The notes under the pieces: model-generated
The model's database searches: none
Told to the model about the DNA's origin: nothing
Seen by the model: only the letters and a program-made list of their open reading frames with translations
In this document: positions 41,585-50,834 of the stretch, in pieces
How the letters are laid out: every line of letters starts with the position of its first letter
Position numbering within the stretch: position 1 is the stretch's first letter
Assembly (NCBI GenBank): GCA_963766765.1
Contig: CAVYBR010000012.1
Span: 29,070 to 93,069 of the forward strand
Reading direction: 5' to 3'
Source: JACCQS01 sp963766765
GTDB lineage: Bacteria > Actinomycetota > Actinomycetes > Mycobacteriales > Geodermatophilaceae
DNA length: 64,000 nucleotides
Made by a program: the position numbers and the translations under genes

Positions 41585-44194
41585 GTGACCGACCTGCCGA
41601 CCGGGACGCTGACCCTGCTGTTCAGCGACATCGAGGGCTCGACGCGCCTGTTGAGCCGGCTCGGCGGCGATCGGTACGGCGATGTCCTCACCGCGCAGCG
41701 AGAGATCATGCGGGCCGCGATCGCCGCGCACGAGGGCACGGAGATGGGCACCGAGGGCGACAGCTTCTTCGTCGTGTTCCGGACGGTCGCCGATGGCGTC
41801 ACCGCGGCTTTGGCTGCCCAGCGCGAACTGAACACACACCCATGGCCGGACGACGTACGGGTTGCGGTACGGATGGGCCTGCACACCGGAGAGCCGCGCC
41901 TGCACGAGGACGGCTACGTCGGGATGGACGTGCACCTGGCAGCGCGCGTGGCCGCATGCGCCCACGGTGGCCAGGTCCTGGTGTCCGAAGCCACCTACCG
42001 CATCGCGGTCGCCGAATCCGTCGACTTCCTCGACCTAGGCTGGCACCGGCTCAAGGACATCCCTGACCCCGAGCATCTGTATCAGCTTGCCGCGCAGGGT
42101 CTGCCGCGCGATTTCCCCGCTCCGAAGAGTCTGGGCGCGCGGGCTACGCTGCCGATCCCGCCGACGCCAATCGTTGGTCGCGAGGGGGAGCTGTCCCAAC
42201 TGCAGTCGTTGGTCACGTCCGACGACGTCCGCCTCGTGACGCTGAGTGGCCCAGGAGGCTGTGGCAAGACCAGGCTGGCCATCGCGGCGGCCGCGACGCT
42301 CGAGCACGAATTCCCCGGCGGGGTCTACTTCGTTGGCCTCGAGGAAGTCACCTCGCCCGAGATCATGTGGACCACGATCGCGGAGGTGGTCGGTGCCGGC
42401 AGCGACGGCACCGCTCGGGCGAGCCTGCTGAATCAGCTGGCCGAGCGTTCGGCGCTCCTGGTCCTGGACAACCTGGAGCAGCTTTCGGGCGCAGCCGAGG
42501 TCGTCGCCGAACTGCTCGCGGCAGCCCCCGGCGTGGCAGTCCTGACCACCTCGCGCCGCCCGCTGCATCTGGCCGAGGAATACGAGCACCCCGTACCGCC
42601 GCTGACGTTGCCTGCAGCAGACGACGTTGCCGATTCGGGTGCCGTTCGACTCTTCCTGCAGCGGGCCCGGATGGTGCAGCCGGGCTTCGCCCTCACCGAC
42701 GACAACCGGGCGGCCGTGGCTGAGATCTGTCGGCGGCTCGACGGTCTGCCGCTGGCCATCGAACTGGCCGCTGCCAGGGTCAAGCTGATCAGTCCGCGGG
42801 CATTGCTCACCCGCTTGGACGCAAGCCTGGAATTGCCCGCCGCACGACCCGGCCGCCCGGCGCGCCAGCAAACGTTGCGCGCCACGATCGCCTGGAGCCA
42901 CGGCCTGCTCACCCCGGGCCAGCGGGCCGGCTTCCGCCGGCTGGGCGTGTTCGCCGGGGGTTGCGACCTGGCCGCGTTCGGCGCTGTCGTCGCCCATGAT
43001 GGCGAAGCACTCGAGCTGCTGTCGATCTTGCAGGACGTCAGCCTCGTCCAGGTCGGAGAGGACGCCGACGGCGAGCCGCGAGTGAGCATCCTGCAGACAA
43101 TCGCGAGCTTCGCCCGCGAGCAGCTCGTCGAGGCCGGGGAGTTGGCGCAGGTACGTCGACGCCACGCCGAGCACTACCTCAGCACGATGGCCGAACTGTC
43201 ACCGCTTCTGCACAGCAGCCGCTTCCTGATCATCAGGGACCGGATAGAGAACGAGCTGGACAACGTACGGGCGGCACTCGCGTGGTCCTTGGGCGAGGAG
43301 GAGACCGACGAACCGTCCCAGGAACAGATCGCGATCGGGCTGCACCTGTGCCAGGAGCTGAACTGGTTCTGGTACGCCTGCGGGTACCACTCCGAGGGCC
43401 GCCGCTGGCTGACCCGTGCGGTCGAAGCCGCCGCCGGCCAGCGAGGCACCGAGCTCATGACCGCCCTACACGGTCTCGGTGTGGTGCTGCTGCAGAACGG
43501 CGAGAATGCCGAAGCACGAGACGCGCTGTTGACCACGCTGGATTTCTGGCGTGGTCAAGACGACCCCGGCAAGATCGCCATGGAGCTCAACAGCCTGGCC
43601 TGCGCCTACCGCGCCCTCGGCGAGTCCGAAACCGCCCGAACGCTCTTCGAGGAGAGCATCAGCATGGCGAAACAGGCCGGGGACGACTCCCGCCGCGCCG
43701 CTGCCCTTTCCAATCTCGCCATCCTCGAGGTGGACGAGAACCGCGCCGATCGAGCGGTCGACCTGCTGCACGAGACGCTGGAGATAGACCGCAGACTCGG
43801 GGACACCTGGGGCCTGGCCCACGATCACAGCAATCTCGCCGTGGCGCTGTTGCGCGCCGGTCGGCATGTCGAGGCACACGAGATCCTGCGTACGAACGCT
43901 GCCGCTGCGGTCGCGCTCGGCGACGTGGAGTTGAGCATCAGCGTGCTCGAGGCGTTCTGCGTGGTCTTCGCCGAATCGGGTGCGCCTGATCGATGCGCCC
44001 GAATGCTCGGGGCGACCCGCTCCCTGCGGGCATTCACCGAGTTGCCCTTGGCCGCTCCCGACGCCGCAATGCTCGGTGCCTCGGTCAGCAAAGTCCGCGA
44101 TCTGCCTGACCCCGACACTTGGGCGGTCAACCTGCAGAAGGGCGCCGACTACATCCTCGAGGATGCGTTGGCCGACGCGCTCGCCGATCCCTGA
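41585..44194 (+). CDS. class III cyclase-homology / NB-ARC ATPase / TPR regulator
   Basis: This 869-residue protein has an N-terminal class III cyclase-homology domain (residues 8-160), an ATPase domain with Walker A LSGPGGCGKT and Walker B ALLVLDNLEQLSG, and a long TPR-like C-terminal half. It has no DNA-binding domain. The metal aspartates Asp15 (FSDIEGST) and Asp59 (EGDSFF) are kept. The lysine and aspartate that select ATP are missing, and the transition-state asparagine is His in GMDVHLAARV, so cyclase activity is doubtful. It may act as a nucleotide-sensing scaffold. GTG at 41585 is the first start of the conserved frame. Confidence 0.82.
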   Translation: MTDLPTGTLTLLFSDIEGSTRLLSRLGGDRYGDVLTAQREIMRAAIAAHEGTEMGTEGDSFFVVFRTVADGVTAALAAQRELNTHPWPDDVRVAVRMGLHTGEPRLHEDGYVGMDVHLAARVAACAHGGQVLVSEATYRIAVAESVDFLDLGWHRLKDIPDPEHLYQLAAQGLPRDFPAPKSLGARATLPIPPTPIVGREGELSQLQSLVTSDDVRLVTLSGPGGCGKTRLAIAAAATLEHEFPGGVYFVGLEEVTSPEIMWTTIAEVVGAGSDGTARASLLNQLAERSALLVLDNLEQLSGAAEVVAELLAAAPGVAVLTTSRRPLHLAEEYEHPVPPLTLPAADDVADSGAVRLFLQRARMVQPGFALTDDNRAAVAEICRRLDGLPLAIELAAARVKLISPRALLTRLDASLELPAARPGRPARQQTLRATIAWSHGLLTPGQRAGFRRLGVFAGGCDLAAFGAVVAHDGEALELLSILQDVSLVQVGEDADGEPRVSILQTIASFAREQLVEAGELAQVRRRHAEHYLSTMAELSPLLHSSRFLIIRDRIENELDNVRAALAWSLGEEETDEPSQEQIAIGLHLCQELNWFWYACGYHSEGRRWLTRAVEAAAGQRGTELMTALHGLGVVLLQNGENAEARDALLTTLDFWRGQDDPGKIAMELNSLACAYRALGESETARTLFEESISMAKQAGDDSRRAAALSNLAILEVDENRADRAVDLLHETLEIDRRLGDTWGLAHDHSNLAVALLRAGRHVEAHEILRTNAAAAVALGDVELSISVLEAFCVVFAESGAPDRCARMLGATRSLRAFTELPLAAPDAAMLGASVSKVRDLPDPDTWAVNLQKGADYILEDALADALADP

Positions 44195-44204
44195 CCGCAC
44201 ATGG

Positions 44205-44237
44205 CTGCGGACGCCTCCCGGCGGGAAGCGTCCGCAG
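44205..44237. terminator. strong bidirectional hairpin between convergent genes
   Basis: CTGCGGACGC (44205-44214) pairs perfectly with GCGTCCGCAG (44228-44237), and the loop can pair further (TCCCG with GGGA). It lies midway in the 65-base gap between the converging cyclase-like and His/Asp-repeat genes. Confidence 0.7.
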
Positions 44238-44259
44238 TTCTCGTCGGTGAGCTCAGGGG

Positions 44260-44598
44260 TCAGTCGTCCGAACCGTGACCGCCGCCGTCGCCGCCGTGGT
44301 CGTCCGAACCGTGACCGCCGCCGTCACCGACATCGTGGGTAGCCGGGTCATCGACACCATGGTCATCCCCGACATCGTGCGTTGCCGGGTCATCGACACC
44401 ATGGTCATCCCCGACATCGTGCGTTGCCGGGTCATCGACACCATGGTCATCCCCGACGTCATGCGTGGCGCCCGCCGGCGATGTTGCGGCGGGGCTGTCG
44501 CCCGCGCTGGCGATCGAGGTCGTCACCGCATAGCCGGCAACGGCGATGACGGGCACGGAAAGAACAGCGAGTGCGATGGTCTTGGGGCGCTTCAACAT
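44260..44598 (-). CDS. secreted His/Asp-rich repeat protein
   Basis: This 112-residue protein has an N-terminal signal peptide or anchor (KTIALAVLSVPVIAVAGYAV). It is followed by three and a half copies of the 14-residue repeat THDVGDDHGVDDPA and a tail of GGGHGSDDHGGDGGG type. The DNA repeat unit is 42 bases. The many His and Asp residues suggest divalent-metal binding at the cell surface; no family is recognised. The ATG at 44598 is preceded by AAGGA. Confidence 0.7.
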   Translation of the reverse strand: MLKRPKTIALAVLSVPVIAVAGYAVTTSIASAGDSPAATSPAGATHDVGDDHGVDDPATHDVGDDHGVDDPATHDVGDDHGVDDPATHDVGDGGGHGSDDHGGDGGGHGSDD

Positions 44599-44677
44599 GA
44601 GAGTCCTTCTGCCGCTGGGTTGATACCGCAGACTCTCGGCCGCTCATGGTCGGCGTTGCCAGTGACCTTTGGTCGTA

Positions 44678-44846
44678 CTACCGCGCTTGCGTCGATTCAG
44701 TGAGCTGGATGTCGGGGGTTCCGATGACCCCTGCGGCCTTCATCACCACCGGCAACTCCGGATCGTCGAGGAAGCGCTGTGCCGCTGCCTCGTCGGGGAA
44801 CTCCATGTGGATGGTGACGTCGGTCGACCCATCGGGGTGAGAGTCT
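44678..44846 (-). pseudogene. remnant of a small ferredoxin-fold (NIPSNAP/EthD-like) protein
   Basis: The minus strand encodes DVTIHMEFPDEAAAQRFLDD followed by PELPVVMKAAGVIGTPDI and a TAG at 44678, a pattern seen in the C-terminal half of dimeric alpha-beta barrel proteins. Its N-terminal half is absent; the frame passes directly into the end of the GAF-protein gene, one base out of phase. It may be a fused or truncated remnant. Confidence 0.35.
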
Positions 44847-45885
44847 CCCCGGTTCGAGTTGGAACGGGTCGCTGCGTTCGGCGAGCCGGCGGCGCAGGGC
44901 GACGAGGCGGGCGTCGAGATTGTCGTTGCCCGGCGGGAGCCCGATGTAGCGGTTGAGCCGCAGCTCCCGATTGGAGAAGTGCGTACGACCGGATCGTTGG
45001 TACTCGGTCAACATGGCGAACAGCAGCCGACCGGCCACGCCTCTGATGATGTAGTCACCGTCGAGCAACACCGTGCCATCGGCGGCGTGGAAGGCAACCG
45101 AACGTCCACGAGCGCCCTCGATCGGCCGCCGGTACGCAGGATGCGGATCGGAACTCTGGTCATCGACATAGGTCTCCAACAGGGCGATGCTCATGCCGAT
45201 GTGACCCGCGATGAGATCGAGCAACTGGACGTCTGCGGTGTCGAACCGACCAGGCGCCAGGCTGTCCACATCCGTGGTGCGCTATGACGAACAGGCTGCG
45301 TGCAGCAGTGTCTGCCATCAGCAGCATCGATGAGTCCATAGCGAACAGATCGTCGAGCAGTTCGAGCGCCGTTTGCGTGAGCTCACCGAGCTCGCGGCAG
45401 TTGCCAAGCCTGCTGACGAACACGCTCAGCCCGTCGAGGACAGCAGGTTCGGACCTTTGCCTCAGCCGCCGACCCACCGAACCCTCGACCAACGCGCACT
45501 GATCGACGCGGAGCACCTCGACCGCCCGTAGCCGGAACACTCCCGCCATGCCGGTCTGGTCAGCGATTGCATCGATCTGCACCCGCATCGAGTCGAAGGG
45601 TTCCCCGGCCCGTTCGGAACGAACCCGCGTCGAGTGCAGGTCGTACTCCAGCAGGGTCTCGGGATCGACGACTCGCACGGTCAGCGATGGATTGACATCG
45701 AGATTCCGGCTCGTCTTCCCGAGAAACTGGTTCGAGATCGCTATGCGCTCGTCGTCCAGGAAACGCGCCAACGACACGTAGGTGATGTTGGGCATCCCAT
45801 TCGCGTCCGCGGTGGCAACCGGAGAGGGGATCACGCCCTGGAACGCTGGCATGATCGACCGCAGCGCGACCTCGAGCTCGCTCAC
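44697..45885 (-). pseudogene. FMN-binding split-barrel (PNPOx-like) plus GAF-domain protein, frameshifted
   Basis: The probable start is GTG at 45885 (SELEVALRSIMPAFQGVIPSP). The N-terminal PNPOx-like barrel contains YVSLARFLDDERIAISNQFL and RVVDPETLLEYDL. The GAF domain follows, with LELLDDLFAMDSSMLLMADT, and a shift near 45270 separates it from the continuation TADVQLLDLIAGHIGMSIALLE. The C-terminal region ELRLNRYIGLPPGNDNLDARL matches the tail of such proteins. Beyond about 44849 the frame is unlike the family and overlaps the remnant at 44678-44846. It may bind flavin and sense a small ligand or redox state. Confidence 0.6.
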
Positions 45886-46117
45886 TGCAGCGCCTTTCCG
45901 GTCCGTCGTGGGATCGACGACGGTCATGGCGATCCTTCCGTTGGCCGCGAGATTTGCGCGGGTCATCGATCCCTGCGCTGCGGTGATGCACACCGCGACG
46001 TATCCCTCCTCGGTGATCGACGGCCCCCAACCCCGGGTGATCGACGGGCGGCCTCCGGATCGACGGTGGCGACGATGAGGGCCCGGTGTCGAACAGTCCC
46101 GCAACCCGCGCCACCAC
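45886..46117 (-). pseudogene. remnant of a second PNPOx-like barrel
   Basis: Two frames together encode VARVAGLFDTG and then ITEEGYVAVCITAAQGSMTR with ANGRIAMTVVDPTTD, the first strands of an FMN-binding split barrel. The remainder is missing; the frame runs directly into the next gene. It could be the N-terminal module of that gene or a separate broken gene. Confidence 0.35.
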
Positions 46118-46170
46118 CCCGGCGTCCGCGTGCGCGAGCCTAGGGACGGACCGGCGGCCGAAGGCGGGTT

Positions 46171-48054
46171 TCAGACCGCCGACGGCGCAGCACTGGGGTC
46201 GGCGAATTGGGTCCGGTAGAGCTCGGAGTAGCGCCCGCCATTGGCCAGCAGTTCCGCGTGCGTACCACGCTCGACGATGTTGCCCGCCTCCAGCACGAGG
46301 ATCTCGTCGGCCGCCCGGATCGTCGACAACCGGTGCGCGATGACCAGAGACGTCCGCCCGCTCAACGCTTCGACCAACGCCTCTTGCACGGCCGCCTCGG
46401 ACTGGGAGTCCAGGTGTGCTGTGGCCTCGTCGAGGATGACCACCCGCGGCTGTGCCAGGAGCAGGCGGGCGATGGTCAATCGCTGCCGCTCACCGCCGGA
46501 GAGCCGGTAGCCCCGCTCCCCGATCATCGTGTCCAACTGGTCGGGCAGTGAGCGGACCAGATGATCAAGTCGGGCTCGCTGCAGCGCGTCCCAGAGATCG
46601 CTGTCCGGAGCGCCGGGTCGGGCGAATCGCAGGTTGGCCCCGATCGTGTCGTGCCAGAGGTGCCCGTCCTGGGTGACCACGCTGATGGTGTCGCGGATCG
46701 AGTCGAAGGACAGCTCGCGCAGATCCACGCCGGACAAGCGGATCGATCCGCTGTCGACGTCGTAGAGACGGGCCGCCAGCGCCGAGACGGTGGACTTGCC
46801 GGCTCCGGACGGTCCGACGAGCGCGATCAGCCGCCCGGGAGCGGCCGTGAACGTCAGGCCATGCAGCACCTCCTCCCCGCCGCGGGTGTCCAGCGTGGCG
46901 ACTTCCTCGAGCGAGGCGAGCGACACCGCCGTGGCGGGTGGATAGCTGAACCGAACGTCCCGGAACTCCATCGACACCGCACCGGAGGGCACCGGACGTG
47001 GTGACTCCGGTTCGGCGATGAGCGGCACCAGATCGAGCACCTCGAACACCCGCTCGAAGCTGACCAGGGCCGTCATTACCTCGAGTCGGGCGCTGGCCAG
47101 CGCGGTCAACGGTGCGTACAACCGAGCCAGCAGCAGCGCGAGGGTCACCACGTCGCCGGCGTCGAGACTCCCCCGAAGCGCCAGGTAGCCGCCGAGCCCG
47201 TAGACCAGCGCCAGCGCAAGCGCGGACACGAGGATGAGCGCGGTCACGAACACCCACTGATAGACCGCCGTACGGACACCGATGTCGCGGACCCGGCTGG
47301 CGCGCGCGGTGAACTCCGCGGTTTCGTCGGCCGGACGGCCGAACAGCTTGACCAGCGTGGCGCCGGGCGCGGAGAAGCGTTCGGTCATCTGCGTCGTCAT
47401 CGCGGCGTTGTGATCGGCGGCTTCACGTTCCATCGCAGCCAACCGGCGACCCATCCTCCGGGCTGGCAGGACGAAGACCGGCAGGAGGACCAGCGCCAGC
47501 AGGGTGATCTGCCAGGAGACCTGCAACATCACCGCGAGCGTGAGGACCAACGCGACGATGTTCGTCACGACGCCGGACAGCGTGTCGCTGAACGCACGCT
47601 GGGCGCCGATCACATCGTTGTTCAACCGGCTGACCAGCGCGCCGGTCCTCGTGCGGGTGAAAAAGGCCACCGGCATCCGCTGCACGTGTGTGAAGACCGC
47701 ACGGCGCAGGTCGAGGATCAGACCTTCGCCGATCCGCGAGGACAACCAGCGGCTGAACAAGCCGACCGCCGCCTCGAGGATGGCGATCAGCGCGATGATC
47801 ACCGACAGCCGGATGACGGTCGAGACGTCATCGCCGCCGACGATGGCGTCCACCACTCGGCCGGCGAGCACCGGGGTGGCCACGATCAGCACGGCGGAGA
47901 CGACGCTGAGCAGCAGGAAGATGCTGAGATCGCGCCGGTGCGGCCGGGCGAAGCCGAGGATCCGGCGCAGCGTCTTGACCGAGAACTTTCGGCGTTCCTC
48001 GTTCTGATTCATGGCGTGGTACAGCGACATCCACGCAGTGACTTCCATGCTCAT
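46171..48054 (-). CDS. ABC-type multidrug/lipid exporter, fused permease and ATPase
   Basis: This 627-residue half-transporter has an N-terminal membrane domain with six helices (about residues 40-330) and a C-terminal nucleotide-binding domain. The latter has Walker A LVGPSGAGKST, the signature YRLSGGERQR, Walker B VVILDEATAHLD and the H-loop VIAHRLSTI. It would work as a homodimer in the plasma membrane. A short insertion in the ATPase domain (SLASLEEVATLDTRGGEE) lies between the first strand and Walker A. The substrate is unknown. It is transcribed alone. Confidence 0.92.
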   Translation of the reverse strand: MSMEVTAWMSLYHAMNQNEERRKFSVKTLRRILGFARPHRRDLSIFLLLSVVSAVLIVATPVLAGRVVDAIVGGDDVSTVIRLSVIIALIAILEAAVGLFSRWLSSRIGEGLILDLRRAVFTHVQRMPVAFFTRTRTGALVSRLNNDVIGAQRAFSDTLSGVVTNIVALVLTLAVMLQVSWQITLLALVLLPVFVLPARRMGRRLAAMEREAADHNAAMTTQMTERFSAPGATLVKLFGRPADETAEFTARASRVRDIGVRTAVYQWVFVTALILVSALALALVYGLGGYLALRGSLDAGDVVTLALLLARLYAPLTALASARLEVMTALVSFERVFEVLDLVPLIAEPESPRPVPSGAVSMEFRDVRFSYPPATAVSLASLEEVATLDTRGGEEVLHGLTFTAAPGRLIALVGPSGAGKSTVSALAARLYDVDSGSIRLSGVDLRELSFDSIRDTISVVTQDGHLWHDTIGANLRFARPGAPDSDLWDALQRARLDHLVRSLPDQLDTMIGERGYRLSGGERQRLTIARLLLAQPRVVILDEATAHLDSQSEAAVQEALVEALSGRTSLVIAHRLSTIRAADEILVLEAGNIVERGTHAELLANGGRYSELYRTQFADPSAAPSAV

Positions 48055-48167
48055 GTCTGACTCTTTCGACGTCGGCGTCGGCTTGAGTTGCAGCGTGACG
48101 GCCGAGTCTGACAGCTATTCGCGCGCGGTCCGAGCGGATTAGACGCGTGCCCTGCGTAACTCAGGGC

Positions 48168-48713
48168 TCACTGGCAGGCGGCTTGCAGTCCCTGGAAAGC
48201 CGCGGCAAAGGGGTCATCGACGGTGTCGGCGAGCGGCCCGGTGGCCGGGGCACGAAGCGCGTCGCGGAGCAGCGCGCTTTCGGTCCGGGACTGGGTGAAC
48301 GCGTCCCGGACTGCACCGACTGGCAACGTGTCCAGCATGGGCTGACTGTCGAGGAGGATTGCGTCGAGGATCTGGGCCGTCGACTCCCGGGTCTCAGTCG
48401 GGACCGGGAAGAGGCCGGAGGTCTCCTCGAAGATCGCCAGATTGACCAGCAATCCAACGTTGGGGAAGGCCGCAGCGCCGAACTCGCAGGCGACGTCCTC
48501 CGGCGATGTGGGGGCCGGTTGGGTCGGGTCGTTCTCCTCGCTCTCCTCGGTCTCTTCGGTCTCTTCCTCCTCAGCCGGCTCCGACTCCGTCGTGCGCTGC
48601 GGGTCGCCGACGGCAGTCGGCGAGCCGGCTATCGCAGCCGTGCACCCGCAGAGCAAGGACAGGCAAAGCCCGGCAAAGGCCAAGATCGTTCGCGCGCTCC
48701 ATGAAGTCGTCAC
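48168..48713 (-). CDS. predicted lipoprotein with acidic linker
   Basis: This 181-residue protein has a signal peptide and lipobox ending LCLSLLCGC, then an acidic stretch SEPAEEEETEETEESEEND and a folded C-terminal domain (FGAAAFPNVGLLVNLAIFEE to AAFQGLQAACQ). GTG at 48713 is chosen because it starts directly before the hydrophobic segment; no ribosome site is clear. It is anchored outside the membrane; the function is unknown. It lies 56 bases from the TctA gene on the same strand. Confidence 0.72.
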   Translation of the reverse strand: MTTSWSARTILAFAGLCLSLLCGCTAAIAGSPTAVGDPQRTTESEPAEEEETEETEESEENDPTQPAPTSPEDVACEFGAAAFPNVGLLVNLAIFEETSGLFPVPTETRESTAQILDAILLDSQPMLDTLPVGAVRDAFTQSRTESALLRDALRAPATGPLADTVDDPFAAAFQGLQAACQ

Positions 48714-48769
48714 AAAGGTCCGATGCCTGGGGGCTCGGATTGGACCCATTTCGCGGCGATTACCGGCGA

Positions 48770-50278
48770 TTACTCCGTGCCCGTGGGAACCAGACTGCGA
48801 CTGCGCCGCACCTTGAGAACCAACGCGCCGACGCTGAGGGCGAGGACCACGACGATCACGCCTTTGGAGAATCCGGACTCGATCAGGACGCCGAGGTCTC
48901 CGTCGCTGATCGCCAACGCCCGACGCAGGCTGGTCTCCGCGATCGGCCCGAGAATCAACCCGATCACCGCCGGTGCCACCGGCCAGCCGTAGCGGCGCAT
49001 CGCGAACCCGAGTACGCCGACGATCAGCAAGAGGATGAGATCCAGCGGGTCGGCATTGACGGCGTAGCTGCCGAGCGAGGCGAACAGCAGGATGCCGGCG
49101 TACAGGTACGGCCGTGGGATCTTGAGCAGCTTCACCCACACCCTGGCCAGCGGCAGGTTGATGACCAGCAGCATGAAGTTGCCGATCAGCAGCGAGGCGA
49201 TCAGCGTCCAGACCAACGCTGACTCGGTCGTGAGCAGAGTCGGCCCGGGCTGGATCCCGTAGCCCTGAAACGCGGCCAGAATGATCGCGGCGGTGGCCGA
49301 GGTCGGCAATCCGATCGTCAACAACGGCACCAGGACACCGGCGGCGGCCGCGTTGTTCGCCGCCTCCGGCCCCGCGACGCCCTCGATAGCGCCCTTCCCG
49401 AACTCCTCCGGATGTTTCGTGAGTCGCTTCTCGACCGCGTACGAGAGGAAGGTCGGGATCTCGGCGCCACCCGAGGGTAAGGCGCCGAACGGGAATCCGA
49501 GCGCCGTACCGCGCAGCCACGGTTTCCACGATCGCTTCAGATCCTGCTTGGACAGGAAGGGCGTACCACTGATCCCTACGACGTCGACCGGCCCGCGACG
49601 GAGCCGAGATCCGACGTAGAGCGCCTCGCCGACGGCAAACAGTCCGACCGCGACGATCACGATGTCGATGCCATCGGCGAGCTGCGGAATGCCGAAGGTG
49701 AACCGCTCCTGACCGGTGAGGACGTCGGTGCCGACCAGCCCGAGGTAGAGGCCCACTCCCAGCGACGCGAGCCCGCGCAACACGGACGTGCCAAGCACTG
49801 CCGAGACCGAGATGAACGCGACCAGCGCCAGGATGAAGTAGTCGGCCGGACCGAGCGAGACCGCGAAGTCGACGACCGGTGGCGCGACCAGAGCCAGCGC
49901 CAGGGTCGCCAGAGTCCCCGCGACGAAGGACCCGAGGGCAGCCGTCGCCAGGGCCGCCGCCCCGCGCCCGGCCTTGGCCATCTTGTTGCCTTCGAGGGCG
50001 GTGACGATCGAAGCGGATTCACCAGGGGTGTTGAGCAGGATCGACGTGGTCGAGCCGCCATACATTCCGCCGTAGTAGATGCCGGCGAACATGATGAAGG
50101 CACTCGTCGGCTCGAGGACGTAGGTGACTGGCAGCAGCAGGGCGACGGTCATCGCCGGGCCGATCCCCGGCAGGACGCCGACCGCCGTACCGAGGACGAC
50201 GCCGATCAGGGCGAAGAGCAGGTTCAGCGGCGTGAGCGCGTCACCGAACCCCTCGAGCAACTGGGTGAGGCTATCCAC
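48770..50278 (-). CDS. tctA: tripartite tricarboxylate transporter, large permease TctA
   Basis: This 502-residue membrane protein has about twelve helices and the TctA signatures VGVLPGIGPAMTVALLLP and YYGGMYGGSTTSILLNTPGE. The second copy of the motif lies in LPSGGAEIPTFLSYAVEKR. With TctB and the binding protein TctC it imports citrate-like or other organic acids with an ion gradient. Its ATG lies inside the end of tctB (8-base overlap). No tctDE sensor genes are near. Confidence 0.93.
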   Translation of the reverse strand: MDSLTQLLEGFGDALTPLNLLFALIGVVLGTAVGVLPGIGPAMTVALLLPVTYVLEPTSAFIMFAGIYYGGMYGGSTTSILLNTPGESASIVTALEGNKMAKAGRGAAALATAALGSFVAGTLATLALALVAPPVVDFAVSLGPADYFILALVAFISVSAVLGTSVLRGLASLGVGLYLGLVGTDVLTGQERFTFGIPQLADGIDIVIVAVGLFAVGEALYVGSRLRRGPVDVVGISGTPFLSKQDLKRSWKPWLRGTALGFPFGALPSGGAEIPTFLSYAVEKRLTKHPEEFGKGAIEGVAGPEAANNAAAAGVLVPLLTIGLPTSATAAIILAAFQGYGIQPGPTLLTTESALVWTLIASLLIGNFMLLVINLPLARVWVKLLKIPRPYLYAGILLFASLGSYAVNADPLDLILLLIVGVLGFAMRRYGWPVAPAVIGLILGPIAETSLRRALAISDGDLGVLIESGFSKGVIVVVLALSVGALVLKVRRSRSLVPTGTE

Positions 50279-50834
50279 CGGTCACCAACTCGAGCAGTAC
50301 ACCGCCGGGAAGAGCGACATTGAGCAGCTTGACGAAGACCAGCCACACGACCACCGAGACGACGCCACCGGCGGCCAGCGGTTGCCACCAGCCCCGCGCA
50401 CCAAGTGCTTTTGCCACAGTCGCGAACATCAGGGTCACGGCCAATGGCCAGCCGACCACGTTGATCAGCAACGCGTGTGCCATGAACGCGACGGCGATCA
50501 CGGCCACGGACACCCACGACGTTCCCGCGTTCGCGTCGACGTCTTCGTTGTCTTCAGACGGCGCGCGCTGACCGCGCCACACCAGGACTCCCAGCGCCAG
50601 GCCGACCGCGACCAGAGCTGCGCCGACCAGGTACGGGAAGAAGCGCGGGCCGACGGTGTTGCTCGATCCCGGAATCGCGATCGAGGCCGCGCCCAAGAGC
50701 AGGGCCAAGCCGATGGCGACAACCAACCCGCACATCGCCAGCTCGCCCCACGAACGGCCCGCGCCTTTCCGGTCGGCGGCCGTACGGTCGGTGCCCTCGT
50801 CGGGTGGAAGCGGCGTGGCCTCGTCGATGCTCAC
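50271..50834 (-). CDS. tctB: tripartite tricarboxylate transporter, small permease TctB
   Basis: This 187-residue membrane protein has four hydrophobic helices, an N-terminal charged stretch of about 25 residues, and the typical RFFPYLVGAALVAVGLALG segment. It is the small membrane subunit of the TctABC system. The GTG start shares one base with the TAG of tctC, so translation is coupled. Confidence 0.9.
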   Translation of the reverse strand: MSIDEATPLPPDEGTDRTAADRKGAGRSWGELAMCGLVVAIGLALLLGAASIAIPGSSNTVGPRFFPYLVGAALVAVGLALGVLVWRGQRAPSEDNEDVDANAGTSWVSVAVIAVAFMAHALLINVVGWPLAVTLMFATVAKALGARGWWQPLAAGGVVSVVVWLVFVKLLNVALPGGVLLELVTGG

